The notes: a model not told the origin generated them from the letters alone. DNA of 64,000 nucleotides from DYJE01 sp041660385 (GCA_041660385.1 JBAZWJ010000020.1:1-64000); one strand, 5' to 3'. Shown: positions 39,112 through 51,400, counted from the stretch's first letter. A program made the numbers and translations.

Positions 39112-40821
39112 ATGGAAAACCTAAGCACACATCACATCACCATCCTATTCCTCGGCCTTGGAATTCTTCTTGGTCTGGCCCGTATTCTGGGTGAGATCGC
39201 CCAGCGATTCCGGCAACCGGCTGTTATTGGTGAACTTCTGGCGGGAATTCTTTTAGGCCCCACGGTTTTTGGTCATCTTTCACCGGGACTCTGCGCCATG
39301 CTTTTTCCAAGGCAGGGTCCGAACGCCATCGCACTTGACACCATTTCCAATGTGGCCATCGTGCTGTTTCTCATGGTGGCGGGAATTGAAGTGGATCTTT
39401 CCACCGTGTGGCGTCAGGGGAAGCTTGGCTTGAAAGTGGGGGCAACAAGCATCATCATCCCCTTTGCCATCGGATTTGTTCTGGCTTTCAAAGCGCCGGT
39501 AATTTTCGGAGGCGGAATGGAAGCCGATCCGCTCGTGTTCTCGCTGTTCATTGCCATTGCCCTTTCCATTTCCGCCCTTCCGGTTATCGCCAAAACACTG
39601 ATGGACATGGACCTATATCGAACGGATCTGGGTATGGTGGTGGTGAGTGCGGCCATTTTCAACGATCTGGTGGGCTGGATTCTTTTCGCTGTGGTGCTGG
39701 GTCTTATGGAGAATATGGCCAGCGGCAGTCATTCCATCATGATGACACTGGTGTTGATCCTCGGATTCGCCGGTCTGATGCTGACCATTGGCCGCACCCT
39801 GATTCACAAAGCCCTGCCTTTTGTCCAGGCGTATACACGCTGGCCCGGCGGGGAACTCAGTTTTGCCGTGATCCTCGCCATTTTTGGGGCTGCGTTCACT
39901 GAATGGATTGGCATCCATGCGATTTTCGGAGCGTTCCTCGTAGGTGCTGCGGTGGGAGATTCCTCCCATTTGCGTGAACGAACCCGTTTTACTATCGCTC
40001 ATTTTGTGTCGTTCATCTTTGCCCCTGTTTTCTTTGCCAGCATCGGCCTAAAAGTGGATTTTTTCACCCATTTCAATCCCGGGCTTGTGGTCACCGTCAT
40101 TTCCTTTGCCTGCGTTTGTAAACTTGCAGGCGGAACTCTCGGAGCTTTCTGGGGTGGAATGCCGCGTCACGAATCATGGGCAGTGGGTTTTGCCATGAAC
40201 TCCCGTGGAGCCATGGAAATCATCCTCGGACTTCTGGCCCTTCAGGCCGGTATTATCCATCAGGAACTGTTCGTGGCGCTTGTTGTCATGGCCATTGTCA
40301 CCTCCATGATCAGCGGGCCTATCATGCGAATGATCCTTAAACCGGAAAGAGTCTGGCGCTTGCAGGATGCCCTTTCTTCCAAACTTTTCCTTCGGGAGCT
40401 GAAAGCCGTGACACGGCAGGAAGCCATCCATGAACTGACCGAAGCGGCCTGCTCCCAGTTGAATCTTTCTGCTGAAACCGTTGAAGCGTCAGTGTGGGCC
40501 AGAGAAGAAGCCATGAGTACCGGTATCGGAAACGGTGTGGCATTGCCCCATGCCCGGATTCCAGGACTTAAAGAAGCCATGGTGGTCATGGGTGTTTCAG
40601 ATTCCGGTATCGATTTCGACGCCCCGGATGACAGACTGGCCCATGTGTTGTTTCTCATCCTCACCCCTGCAAATGATCCAGGTGTTCAACTCACCATCGC
40701 ATCAGAACTGGCAAGGCTTTTCAGAAAACCCCATATGCTGGATCAAATCCTCAGGACACGGAGTTTCACCGACTTCATCGCTTTTTTAAGGGCGTCGGCT
40801 CCGGTGGAGCATGCTTCATAA
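39112..40821 (+). CDS. cation:proton antiporter fused to a PTS EIIA-like domain
   Basis: 569 residues. N-terminal CPA2-type Na+/H+ exchanger domain (about 1-400) with 11 or more membrane helices, GELLAGILLGPTVFG, and the ion-binding Asp in FNDLVGWIL. C-terminal cytoplasmic domain (about 420-560) is a fructose-type PTS EIIA with the phospho-His in GVALPHARIPGL. The fusion suggests that transport is tuned by phosphorylation from a PTS or nitrogen-PTS relay. No other PTS gene is in the window. Confidence 0.9.
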   Translation: MENLSTHHITILFLGLGILLGLARILGEIAQRFRQPAVIGELLAGILLGPTVFGHLSPGLCAMLFPRQGPNAIALDTISNVAIVLFLMVAGIEVDLSTVWRQGKLGLKVGATSIIIPFAIGFVLAFKAPVIFGGGMEADPLVFSLFIAIALSISALPVIAKTLMDMDLYRTDLGMVVVSAAIFNDLVGWILFAVVLGLMENMASGSHSIMMTLVLILGFAGLMLTIGRTLIHKALPFVQAYTRWPGGELSFAVILAIFGAAFTEWIGIHAIFGAFLVGAAVGDSSHLRERTRFTIAHFVSFIFAPVFFASIGLKVDFFTHFNPGLVVTVISFACVCKLAGGTLGAFWGGMPRHESWAVGFAMNSRGAMEIILGLLALQAGIIHQELFVALVVMAIVTSMISGPIMRMILKPERVWRLQDALSSKLFLRELKAVTRQEAIHELTEAACSQLNLSAETVEASVWAREEAMSTGIGNGVALPHARIPGLKEAMVVMGVSDSGIDFDAPDDRLAHVLFLILTPANDPGVQLTIASELARLFRKPHMLDQILRTRSFTDFIAFLRASAPVEHAS

Positions 40822-40930
40822 TTGACAGGAAACCCTGGTTCCATTATAGTGGCCAGCAAAATTCGATATATAAATCCGGATAGTTCAAGATAAAATAATG
40901 CTTTTAGCGCTTTAAAGGAGACCGTTAGCC

Positions 40931-42151
40931 ATGATCAGAATCAATGACCATTACCTGAAACTCAAAGCATCGTATCTGTTTTCCGATATTGCCAAACGGG
41001 TTTCGGCCTTCCAGCAAGCAAATCCGGACAGGGATATCATCAGACTTGGAATCGGGGACGTGACACGGGCTCTTCCCCAGGCATGCATCGATGCCTTTCA
41101 CAAAGCCGTGGACGAAATGGCGGCTGACAAAACATTCAGGGGTTATGGCCCGGAGCAGGGATACGATTTCCTGCGTGAATCCATTGCGGAAAACGACTAC
41201 AGAAAACGCGGGGCCGACATTGCAGCCGATGAAATCTTCATCAGTGACGGTGCCAAATGCGACACGGGCAACATTCAGGAAATCTTTTCCACAGACATCA
41301 AAATCGCCATTCCCGACCCGGTTTATCCCGTATACCTGGACACCAACGTCATGGCCGGACGAACCGGCGCTTTTAAAGACGGCAAATACGAAGGTATCAC
41401 CTATCTGGATTGCACCTGGGACAACCAGTTCAACCCCGAACTGCCCAAGGAGCCGGTGGACCTGATCTACCTCTGCTTCCCCAACAACCCCACCGGAGCC
41501 ACTATCACCAAAGACGCCCTCAAAACCTGGGTGGATTATGCCAAAAAGAACAAGGCTCTAATCCTTTACGATGCGGCTTATGAAGCGTTTATCACCGATG
41601 ACAGCCTTCCCCGTTCGATTTATGAAATCGAAGGGGCAAGGGATGTGGCCATTGAATTCAGAAGCTTTTCAAAAACAGCCGGATTCACCGGAACACGCTG
41701 CGCCTTTACCGTGGTTCCCAAATCCCTCATGGCCTATGACAAGGACGGTGGAACGCACTCCATCCACGGATTATGGAACCGCAGACACACCACCAAATTC
41801 AACGGCGTGTCCTACCCTGTTCAACGGGCCACAGAAGCGGTTTACAGCGAAGAAGGGAAAAAACAGGTCAAAGAGCTGATAAGCTACTATCTGAAAAATG
41901 CAGCCCTGATTCGTAAGGAAATGGGCGGCCTGGGTTACGATCTGGTGGGCGGAGACAACTCTCCTTACATCTGGATCAACGGGAAAACCGATTCCTGGGA
42001 ATTCTTTGACAAACTTCTGAACAAAGCCGGTGTGGTGGTAACTCCTGGCGCGGGTTTCGGAAAATGCGGCGAAGGTTACATCCGAATCAGCTCATTCAAC
42101 AGTTATGAAAACGTTGAACGGGCCATCGCACGGATCAAGGATGTGTTATAA
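40931..42151 (+). CDS. dapL: LL-diaminopimelate aminotransferase
   Basis: 406 residues. PLP enzyme converting tetrahydrodipicolinate directly to LL-diaminopimelate, for lysine and peptidoglycan. Fold-type I motifs: GIGDVTRALP, FPNNPTGA, YDAAYEAFI and the PLP-Lys in SFSKTAGFTGTRCAF. AAAGGAG upstream of the ATG supports the start. The DapL pathway is known from plants, Chlamydiae and Desulfobacterota. Confidence 0.95.
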   Translation: MIRINDHYLKLKASYLFSDIAKRVSAFQQANPDRDIIRLGIGDVTRALPQACIDAFHKAVDEMAADKTFRGYGPEQGYDFLRESIAENDYRKRGADIAADEIFISDGAKCDTGNIQEIFSTDIKIAIPDPVYPVYLDTNVMAGRTGAFKDGKYEGITYLDCTWDNQFNPELPKEPVDLIYLCFPNNPTGATITKDALKTWVDYAKKNKALILYDAAYEAFITDDSLPRSIYEIEGARDVAIEFRSFSKTAGFTGTRCAFTVVPKSLMAYDKDGGTHSIHGLWNRRHTTKFNGVSYPVQRATEAVYSEEGKKQVKELISYYLKNAALIRKEMGGLGYDLVGGDNSPYIWINGKTDSWEFFDKLLNKAGVVVTPGAGFGKCGEGYIRISSFNSYENVERAIARIKDVL

Positions 42152-42516
42152 AAAAAATGAACGTCCAATAGCGGATGAGGGCCATTTTTACGGTTTATGT
42201 TGAATGATTTTACTTTTAATGTAACCCCCGATAAAAAAGCCCATCCTTTATTGATGAACTCGTAAAAGTCGCCTGATGGTTATGAACAATGTAGGGGCGG
42301 GTTCCAAACCCGCCCGTATTGATGAAGCGAACATGTTGCAGGGCAGGTTTAGAACCTGCCCCTACGGCCGCTCCTGCCCCCATGTTTACCAAACCATTGT
42401 TTATTCCTTTTGAGTTTTGGCTATTTAAGAAAAATTGGCTCTCATGACATTCCGTTGTGTTGAGACACGTAAAAAAGCCGCGTGCCCCACATGCTAAAAC
42501 TCACCTGTCACACTTC
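42152..42516. other. gap with a pair of REP-like repeats
   Basis: The 365-base gap between convergent genes holds two palindromes: GTAGGGGCGGGTTCC..AAACCCGCCC (42291-42317) and, inverted, GGGCAGGTTT..AACCTGCCCCTAC (42340-42365). This resembles a bipartite REP pair (BIME). No coding potential is seen. Confidence 0.7.
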
Positions 42517-43275
42517 TTATGATTCCATATTTTCATGATATTTTTTCAGAACAACGCCCCACCACACGCAAGCCGCAATCATCAACACAACTCCGATGAA
42601 AAAAGAGAGCTTTGCAAGAGTCGTATCATAGGCCAGCAGCCCTGTTTCCGTGAGAATGTATTCCCAGTCGTGAAAGCCATAAGGCGATGACGAACCCACA
42701 TTGCCACCTATAAGGGGAAGGGTAAGACTTCTGGCGTCACCGATATACGGTGAGATATCCAGAAAATTCAAGCCAAACCACCAGAGACAGAAACCGGCCG
42801 CAAACGTGTCTCTTGTTTTCACCAGGAAAACCCCCATGCATATCAAAGGCATGGAAAGCTGACCCAATGTCCCGCCCAGTGACATGATCAGATGGCTGAA
42901 CGGCCTCATAAAAACATGGCCAGCTTCATGAAACGGGAGATTGACAAGATGCCAGAAGCCAAAGCCTCCACCTTCCCCATCTTTTCCCGTAAAGATCAGA
43001 ATCAGGCCCCACAAAGAAAAAAACACGGCAAACCCTATTCTTAACACAAGATCCGTTGAATCCACCTGGGGTTTGACATAGAACAGAAGTAAAGCTACCC
43101 ATGATTCCTCGCCCTCATCCGGCTGATCATTCGTGCTGTTATTCGTCCGGCCTTCTCCTGCGATACATTCAGAATTTGAAAAACTTCTTTTTTTGTATCG
43201 GGAAAAGATCAGTCCACATCTCGGACATTCATTTTGTTCGGAATTGGATTCAAAACCACATGACGGACAGTGCAT
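42517..43275 (-). CDS. zinc-ribbon membrane protein with HEAGH motif
   Basis: 252 residues. An N-terminal zinc ribbon CPSCGF...CPRCGLIF (residues 3-23) and a linker precede about five membrane helices. Within the membrane region is FHEAGHVF, a HExxH metal site like that of M50 intramembrane proteases; ISPYIGDARSL may supply the third ligand (Asp). GGAAGGAG sets the start at 43275. It may be a site-2-protease-like enzyme or a membrane protein that only keeps the motif. Function unknown. Confidence 0.7.
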   Translation of the reverse strand: MHCPSCGFESNSEQNECPRCGLIFSRYKKRSFSNSECIAGEGRTNNSTNDQPDEGEESWVALLLFYVKPQVDSTDLVLRIGFAVFFSLWGLILIFTGKDGEGGGFGFWHLVNLPFHEAGHVFMRPFSHLIMSLGGTLGQLSMPLICMGVFLVKTRDTFAAGFCLWWFGLNFLDISPYIGDARSLTLPLIGGNVGSSSPYGFHDWEYILTETGLLAYDTTLAKLSFFIGVVLMIAACVWWGVVLKKYHENMES

Positions 43276-43414
43276 AGATCTCCTTCCTACCGGGTTTCGG
43301 GTTGATATGACCAAGGCCTGACTGTCAATAAATGGCCTGAATATAACGTTTTATAACAGCATGTTATTATTTCGTCCACAAAAAGTGGCAGACCACAAAA
43401 CTCCGTGAAATTAT

Positions 43415-43443
43415 TTGACTTGATCGTCCTTATGAACTATGTT
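43415..43443 (+). promoter_or_regulatory. possible degV promoter
   Basis: TTGACT (43415-43420), 17-base spacer, TATGTT (43438-43443), about 115 bases before the degV ATG. Moderate match only. The rest of the 282-base gap shows no gene. Confidence 0.35.
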
Positions 43444-43557
43444 CGTAATCATTAGGGCCACATATCGATACCATTTCAGACTCTTTTTTAATAGAGATCT
43501 GTCATTTTTTATTTGTTTTGGCCATTTGATTTACAAACACGTATAAGCAGGTAGGTT

Positions 43558-44421
43558 ATGGCGGAAAAAGTTGGAATTATTGCAGACAGTACGGCGGATT
43601 TCCCGCGCAACATGATGGAAGAACTCAATATTACGAGTGCACCCATACATGTCATTGTGGATGGTGAACAATTTCTCGACGGAATAAGTATTACGAAAAA
43701 AGACGTGATCACTTATCTGAAAAAAGGAAAGCACGTCAGTACTTCTCCGCCGTCTCCTCACGAATACGCAGAAATATTTGATGATATGCTCCAGAAATAT
43801 GACCGAGTGGTTTCCTTTCATGTCTCAAGCAATTTTTCCGATTGCTACAAAAGCGCAAAAAACGCATTGAATCTATTATTCCAGGACCAGGAAGACAAGG
43901 TCGAAGTCATTGATACCGGCTCTGTTTCAGGTGGCCAGGCTCTTATCGTAAAAAAAGCAAGAGAGCTGATCAATCAGGGCACTCCGACCGGCAAGCTTTA
44001 TAAACGGCTTGTTCCTTATATGAAAAACAGCCCTCTTTGTTTCACCGTTGAAGATCTGAAATGGATGAAAAAAGGAGGCCGCCTTGGCACCTTTTCCGCA
44101 ATGATCGGAACACTATTCAATATCAAACCCGTTATCGGACTAATCAAGGCAGAGCTCAAGCCTGTTGGACGATACAAAGGAAAAGATCTGGCGATAGCTG
44201 GAATGATAAGGAAAGCCGTTGATATCAGCCGTCAGATTGGAGGGCCATACGAAATATGGGTATCACACATTGATGATCAGGATTCAGCTGAATTCATGAG
44301 GAAAAACCTTTCAGAGCAGCTTGAAAAACCCATAACCGAAATCAGAATGGTTGAAATTGGATCCACCATCGCAGCCCATGCCGGTCCTGGTTGCTGCGGA
44401 TGGGCTATTATGCCGGGGTAA
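43558..44421 (+). CDS. DegV family fatty-acid-binding protein
   Basis: 287 residues. DegV fold: N-terminal VGIIADSTADFP, the fatty-acid head-group region TSPPSP, and HVSSNFSDCYKSA, with C-terminal IGSTIAAHAGPGCCGWAI. In Firmicutes relatives (FakB) these proteins present fatty acids to a kinase; no FakA is nearby. A REP-like repeat follows the stop. Confidence 0.88.
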   Translation: MAEKVGIIADSTADFPRNMMEELNITSAPIHVIVDGEQFLDGISITKKDVITYLKKGKHVSTSPPSPHEYAEIFDDMLQKYDRVVSFHVSSNFSDCYKSAKNALNLLFQDQEDKVEVIDTGSVSGGQALIVKKARELINQGTPTGKLYKRLVPYMKNSPLCFTVEDLKWMKKGGRLGTFSAMIGTLFNIKPVIGLIKAELKPVGRYKGKDLAIAGMIRKAVDISRQIGGPYEIWVSHIDDQDSAEFMRKNLSEQLEKPITEIRMVEIGSTIAAHAGPGCCGWAIMPG

Positions 44422-44486
44422 TACTGAAAAGCAGTCATGAATGGAAGGTCATTGTGAAATATCGAAAGTAGATAAAAAAATCAGCG

Positions 44487-44512
44487 AGGCGGGTTTAGAA
44501 CCCGCCCCTACA
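44487..44512. repeat. REP-like palindromic repeat
   Basis: GGCGGGTTTAGAACCCGCC with trailing CCTAC; same family as the copies at 42291 and 42340. It lies between the convergent degV and lipoprotein genes. Confidence 0.7.
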
Positions 44513-44538
44513 AAGCCAAGCCGAGAAACCACTGTTCA

Positions 44539-45406
44539 TCAGTTGTCCGAAATCAGCAGCTGTGAATCAAAAGACTTCACTATATCCCCAGGATTTTCAC
44601 ACAAGACCATCAGGTTTCTGAATTTTTTCAAAGCATTCACATGGATATCATCTTTGGAATCGCCATCAGGCGTAGACGATTTGAGAAAGTCATTTGCGCT
44701 TACTTTGCACAGGTCTGCCACGGCCATAAAGCACTCCTGAGACTCTGCAAGTTTGTTGTTTTCACCAAATCTTGCCGAGTAATAGAGAAGGGCATCAAAC
44801 AAGGCGTATGCATCCTGCCATTCTCCTTCAGGGGTTTTGTCCATGAGTGTGTATGCTGCCGTAAGCATATCCGATAGATCGGGTTTGGAGCATTCCCATT
44901 CACCCAGACGATAGACACTTGACTTTAATGTGCTGTCAAGGAATCCCTGTTTGGCAGGGATATTGCCAAGAGCTCCGGTTTTTAAGGTAAGGCAGCGTTC
45001 GATGTTTTTTGCGCCGGATGGGAATACAACTGAAACGGATGCGCTTTCCTGAAGATCCACCGCAGGTTTGACCGTGATGGAAAGCTTTGAGTAAACATCT
45101 GCTGAATCAGATTTGGCTGAAGAAACGGATTCTTTGCCCCCCTGAGGGTGTGACCGTCAAAGCCAAGTCGGTGGTCGTTTCAAGGGCACCTTCGGGTATT
45201 TCAAGAATGACAGTTGTGCCATCCGGGATGGCCACGCTTATGGCACCGCCTGTGGCAGAAGAAACCTCCATTTTCCCGGAATACGATCCACTATCACCTG
45301 ATCCGGACCCTGACTTGCTGCATCCTGAGCAGGCAACGATCATCGCAATAAGAACTGCACTGAAACCTGATCCTGTTGCGATCCGGTTCATGATTCCCTT
45401 GTTCAT
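44539..45406 (-). pseudogene. lipoprotein gene with a one-base frameshift
   Basis: Start at 45406 after GGGAGGA. A signal with lipobox-like IVAC gives a lipoprotein, then a Gly/Ser linker and a ZU5/GAIN-like beta region (GGAISVAIPDGTTVILEIPEGALETTTDLALTVTPSGG). There the frame runs into a stop at 45107. In the next frame the natural continuation KESVSSAKSDSADVYSKLSITVKPAVDLQESASVSVVFPSG goes on to the stop at 44539. The switch is at a G6 run on the coding strand (C6 at 45138-45143). Losing one G restores one protein of about 288 residues. It lies 68 bases downstream of the giant surface protein gene and is probably in its operon. Function unknown. Confidence 0.72.
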
Positions 45407-45474
45407 TATTCTATCCTCCCTCGTAACCACGAGTAATATTCTATTAAATGGCGTAAACCCTCGACTATCCCTTC

Positions 45475-48400
45475 TTATTCTTCATCATCAAACGGGATAA
45501 CCGTGTACTGGATATTCGAAAAAGTTACTGTTCTGTTCGTTCCATCGGTTCCTGAAGCGTATACGAAACCAACATGGACAGGGTCGTTGAACGTCAGGGT
45601 AATGGCCGTCGCATTTGTCCAAGTTTCACCATCGGCGCTGTAGCCGGTGATAAACTGATTGCTTCCACGGTTGTAATGCATACGGACATAATATCCATTT
45701 CCAGCCGCATCAAAGTTTGTCAGAAGCGTGGTTGCGTCACCAGCCGTTGGTCTGTAACGGGTTACCTTGTTCCAGGCCGTGTTGCCCGAATTACGCATCA
45801 GCATGGATGTGATATGTTTTCCATTGGCCGGAAGTGATCCGTCAGCGGAAAGGCCTTCACGCAATTCGATACCGGCTTGAGTGTTGCCCACAGCACTGTC
45901 AAAGGTTATCCGTGCTATAAAATCAAAGCCCTCGGTTTCCCGGGTGAAAACAAAATACCCGTTATCCGAATTCCCGGTAAACCCTGTGGACCCGTCACCG
46001 GTCATAACAAGCGTCTGGTCCGTACTGGTGAATGACCCGGCGCCGTTTCCAAAACCGATGCTTCCGGTTCTGGAACAGTTGAGCGTCAGGGTAAAATCAC
46101 CTGTCGTTCCGCCTGTATTGGATATTTTGATGTAATGAATTCCCCTGTCAAGGCCCTGGGCATAGATGGGTGTTGTTACCGCAATATTTTCGTATCCTGA
46201 AATCACCTCACCTTTGCCGTTATACAAGGTGAACGTGAGAGGCGTTACCGCATAACCGCTGACACCTGCAATGGTTGCTGACAAGTAGGATCCTTCATCC
46301 GGGGCGTCAAAGCCGAAATATTTGACGCCGTTTGCCGTCATGGCCATGGTGGTGGTGCTGACCGGGGCAACCGAAGCACCGTTTGCCACCACATGGAGAT
46401 CGTAAGTCCCTGTCTGGCTGTCGTTGTAACTCTTCACAACACCATAATAAGTATGGGGAACACAGTCCACACCCACCGTACAATTCGGAGTGTAATTGAT
46501 TCTGAAATTTTCCCCGTCACTTGCGCCGCTTCCATTATCATTCGAGGTCAGTGTGCCGCACATCTCGTTTTTAAGATACCCGAACGAATCGATGGCTGTC
46601 GCACCGTCGGTTGTGTAAAGGCCTACCGTTCCGGGGTTTGTCCCTTCCGGTCCAGCGACGATGCGGAAATAATCCCTGTCACCGGTTATTCCGATAGCGC
46701 CCTCATCAAAGCGGATGTGGCCATTTTCCCAGACAGCACCTGTGGCACCTCGTCTTACAAGGGTGGAGGCTTCGCACTCATCCCCATGGTCATCGGTGCC
46801 GGTGGTGAACCGGATATAAAGCTGATAGTCGCCCGTTTCATGGGGCGCATACCCTCTGACTTTAACATAGAAGCGCCTGACCTGCGCCGCAGCGGAGTTC
46901 ACGTAATAATCCATTCCGAAATTGTAACCGTCGGTTTTGTCAAAATCCGAATCATCGTTACTGATCACAAGGTTGTACATCCCTCCCTCATTGAGGAAAA
47001 GGTATCCGTAAGTATCCGTATTCCCAGTGGTATAGACGCGAAGCACCCCAGGACCGGTCACATCAAAGTAATAGTAATCGTAATCGCCTTCCAGATCGAC
47101 GCCGCCTGTGGTGTACGATGCCGTATTTCCGGCAAAAGTCAGTTGCCGTGCTGTTTCGTAATCGTTACCCTGGGAATTCCCGTTACCATCATTGTCTCTG
47201 CTGGTCGGGGTTACAAGAGCATAAGTCAGAGTATAACTCCCCGTGTTCATGGCGAACTGGGGTTTGGCCGAAAGATAATAAGTAGAACCCGCCGTCACAT
47301 CGTATTCAAGAATGCCTGAACTGCTGTGAGTCAGACGCCGATCCGACGAATCAGTAAGCTTCATCATGATATCGATGGTCCCTGAAACCGTAATTCGCAC
47401 ACGACTTGTTGATGCTGCCGTGAAGCTGAAATAATCGATATCGCCGGGCTCTTCGATAACCCCTGAGTGATCGGTAACGAGATTCCCCATGGGCGTCCCG
47501 GTATATGTGTCACTCCAGTCGTCTGTCTGATCAATGTGAAGGGTGTAATCCCCGATCTTGCTCGTATCCTGCATACACGTAACGATGTAATAAGTCCCCG
47601 CAGGAAGCGTAAATTTCTTTTTAAAATTCTGACCAACGCCATTGTAACCTTCATAAACTACGTTATCATCTGGAACTTCGACGACAACGGGGGGGGCGTC
47701 AGAAGTTAGCCTTTTCAAAACGCCGTATGTTCCAGATCCTCCTGATGTATAAATAGTATAAGAATTCGGAGAAGTTACAACCAGCTTGAACGCATCTGGA
47801 TCATAGCTCCACTGAAATCCAGAACTTTTCGCCGTTTCAAAATGTCCTTCGAAACTATTGTAAGCATAATGATCTCTTGCTTCGCTGGCATCAGCCACAT
47901 CATTTCCGTAATCATCGAAATCCACGGAAAGGAGATAGGCAAGACCTGCCGCTCCGGTCACTCGAACGTAATATGATCCGGGATTCACGGTTCTGCTGAT
48001 GATTCCTGAATTATCCACCGGAGGTGCCAATGCAGGCTGCCAGTAGGTGGTGTTCGTTGGAAGTTGAGCCGCGCCTGAAGCTGCCAGAATACACCTGTAG
48101 TACAAACTGTTATACAGGACAATTTCGTTCACTATATAACTGAGCGCAGACTCCCACGTTGGAATATTCGCCCTGGATTGCGGGAAATGGGGGTTTGCTG
48201 TTCTGATGTCCTCTCTGGACACAAGAACGTTTCCGTAAGAATCGAGAAGTTCCGTCACAACAGCACCGCTTGAAGCAGCCCAGTCCGACATGACTTTCAC
48301 AGTTCCTTTGTATGGAAGATCAACCCTGTAATAATCCACATCGCTGGCAGAACTAATAGTCCCCGGTTCTTTTTTGAAATAAAGCAAAGGTGTGGTTGCA

Positions 48401-51400
48401 ACTGTTTCAGACCACTTCCTTAAAATGGTCGCATTCTGCTTGTAATCTCCATGGTCATCACTTCCGGCTGTATAGGTCATGGTCAAACCATACTCAAAAG
48501 GAGTGGTATGACCATTCAAAGCAGACACACGCAGGTAGTACTTTCCAGGAGCAACCGTGAATGGAATGGCTGTAAAGTCGGATGAATTGGCCGTGGCAGT
48601 GACCAGAGCCTCTGTGATACTATAATTACCCGACCCGACAATGGTATCACCGTTGTCGAGTACCTTTTCACCAAGGAAATTATAAATGCTGATCTTGGCT
48701 TCATGCCCCACAGAGCATCCTGTGGTTTGAGCAGTAATGGTTCCTGATGCGGCGATATCAAATTCGAAAATATCGCTGTCTCCGGGAATGGTTATCTGGC
48801 CGGTCTCCGTTCCAACCCCGCCAATAAAAACAATATCACGGGTATCCAGCGTCACACTACTGAACTGACCGGTCGCGTATTGACCTGTTTCATAAAGGGT
48901 GGATGTGGCCCAGTTTGTCACATAGGTTCCATCCGTCGCCGTGTAGTCGGTTGGAGACCAGTAATCGAGCCAGCTCACGCCATATGCTTTTTTACCATCA
49001 GGTGTTGTTCCATCAGTGTCCGTCCAGGCACAGAAGTAAGTGTCGCAAGGGGTTCCCAATGATCCGCAATCACAGGTTGTTGCATCCTTGTCAAGGCGCC
49101 AGTACTCTTTCCATGCAGAGCTGTACTGACGACCTGAGGCCCATTCGTCATCTGACGTCCCGGCCGTGCCTACAACCGTCCAGTAAGCTGGCCAGTCCGT
49201 GGCATTGGGCGGGCCATAATAAGTTGATGAATTATACTCTTGTTTATCATTTGAAGAAACGGCGTTGTACTCCGTATCTCCGATAACTGTCCAATAAGTT
49301 GTATTATTAGTTCCCACCCAGTTATATGGTGTTTGATTGACGCTGTTAACCCTGCTCCTATAGTATCGAATTCCGAGAAAACCGTTGGTATATGACACAT
49401 AGTGATAAGCCCTGGGTCGGCTCGCCTCACTGGACGTATGGGGAACAATACACTGAAAATCCTTTGTTCCAACCTTTACGTTCCCAAGACGTGGCCTGTT
49501 GTCTGCTTCGGCATTGGCAAAGTTATCTACCGCCGTATGGTCTTTCTGGCAGATGTAGTACTTGGTTCCCAGACCGTAGGAACTGTAACTCATGGAAACT
49601 ACCAGATCCCTCGGCATGTTTGCGGCACTTGATGTATGATCGATTTTACAACGATAGGAATAGTTGTTGTGCCCGGCCATATTCACCATGTCGCGGGTGG
49701 GGTCGTTCGATGTCACAGCCAGCATGGCGTATGTTTTGTTGTTAAGAGTCTGACCAAGAATATCGTATGTTTTACTGAAAACTCCGGCTTGTCCCGGACC
49801 CGTATTACCGTATCCATACCACGTGGACCCGTCATTGCTGAAATAAGAGGTAAGCGTGTTATCTTCCCGCTGAATCCTGACCCACTCGGGGAGCGTGGAA
49901 CTGGCATTGGTTCCAGCACTGGCTGTACCATCTGCGCCGTATTCGCCTCTGTAATTGAATTTAAAACCATTAGCCGCCGTAATGCTTGAAATCGCACATT
50001 TCGCGCTTTTATCAAGACTTTCCCGCATCATGGCTCCGGCTTTTGCCTCTGCGCTGAGGGTCACCCCGCTGGACTGGACAAGCTGTGCCACATTGGCCGT
50101 AAGAACAAAATCACCGGCCACGGGTTTACCCACATAATAGAATTCATCAAAGGTATCCGCACCAATATCAATTCCGTTGCCTTTAACAGTGAAGTTTCCG
50201 GTCAGAGGTGACGACACAACAAGAGATCCTCCGGTCGCCACGCCTCCGTCACTCCAGGTTTCGGGGCTTATAGCATTGTTTACCTCACTCACCCGGTCAT
50301 CCAGGGGATAATAGCGAACATTGAATCCATAAGCCACTGCACTTCCGCTGGTGTTGTAAGGACTCTTTTTAACAGTCAGATAACATTCGGCTCCTGACTT
50401 ATTGTTGTATAGAATCAAGATAGAGGACGAGCTATCATTATCGGCCACAACCGAGCATCCGGCATCTTTCAAAACAGCTTCCACTTCGTCAAGACTGGTT
50501 CCGTCCTGGGATGTAATCATCAATGTGCCGGGAACGGTAAGCGCTATTTTGTATACATCTTCATCATCGGAAAAGTCTATTGAACCTGTTGCCGTTTTGT
50601 CTGCGTAACCTGAGCTGAAATAGGTTCTGTCAAAGGTACCAAGAGTCGTGGTTGCAGTATTGCAACTGTTACCTCTGTCATCCGTTTCCATCTGTGCGTG
50701 AAGATTGTACGTGCCAGCAGCGCCGTCCTTATTGATAACTCCAAGATAATAGGCCTTTCCCTGTTCGGCATAAACATAATCCAGGTGGAAATCCACACCA
50801 CCTTCCCCGTTATCGTCTGTTGCAAGAAGATCATCCCCAAGACAATCTTCGGAAAGAACCCCTTTGATGTCCACTGTGGCCCCGGAAGACCAGATTCGCA
50901 TTACACCCGAAACTTGAGGAATAATCCGGTAAAACCTGACTTTTCCTGTCTGCATCCAGAAACCGATGGCCTGGTTTGTTGAGATCTGCTGAGTTCCGGA
51001 AGCCAGGGAAACATTGAACCAGTGCGTTCCTGTTTGAATGTTGTTATTCATCAGATAACAAAAATTGAATTGATCCGCTCCAATATCTGACCGACCACTG
51101 AGGTAATATGGCCGGATCTCTCCTTCAAAATCGGAACCACTGCCCCCGCCACCAGCCCCAATACAGGACGAGGTCATTCCAAGGTGATAATCGCTGCTGC
51201 TGTTAATAAAACCCGGAACAAAGGTCGCCGTGTTCACGTATGCATTGGGATAACTTGAAAAGGCATCCTGAGCGGTCTGAACCCGAGTGGGTTCGTACAC
51301 CATCTGAATGGTTGTGCCCGAATCATCGTAAGAACCATTGATATAGGAGTTTACAAAATAGGGCTCGGGTTGTGTTCCAAGAAAAATTGTCGCTGAATTG

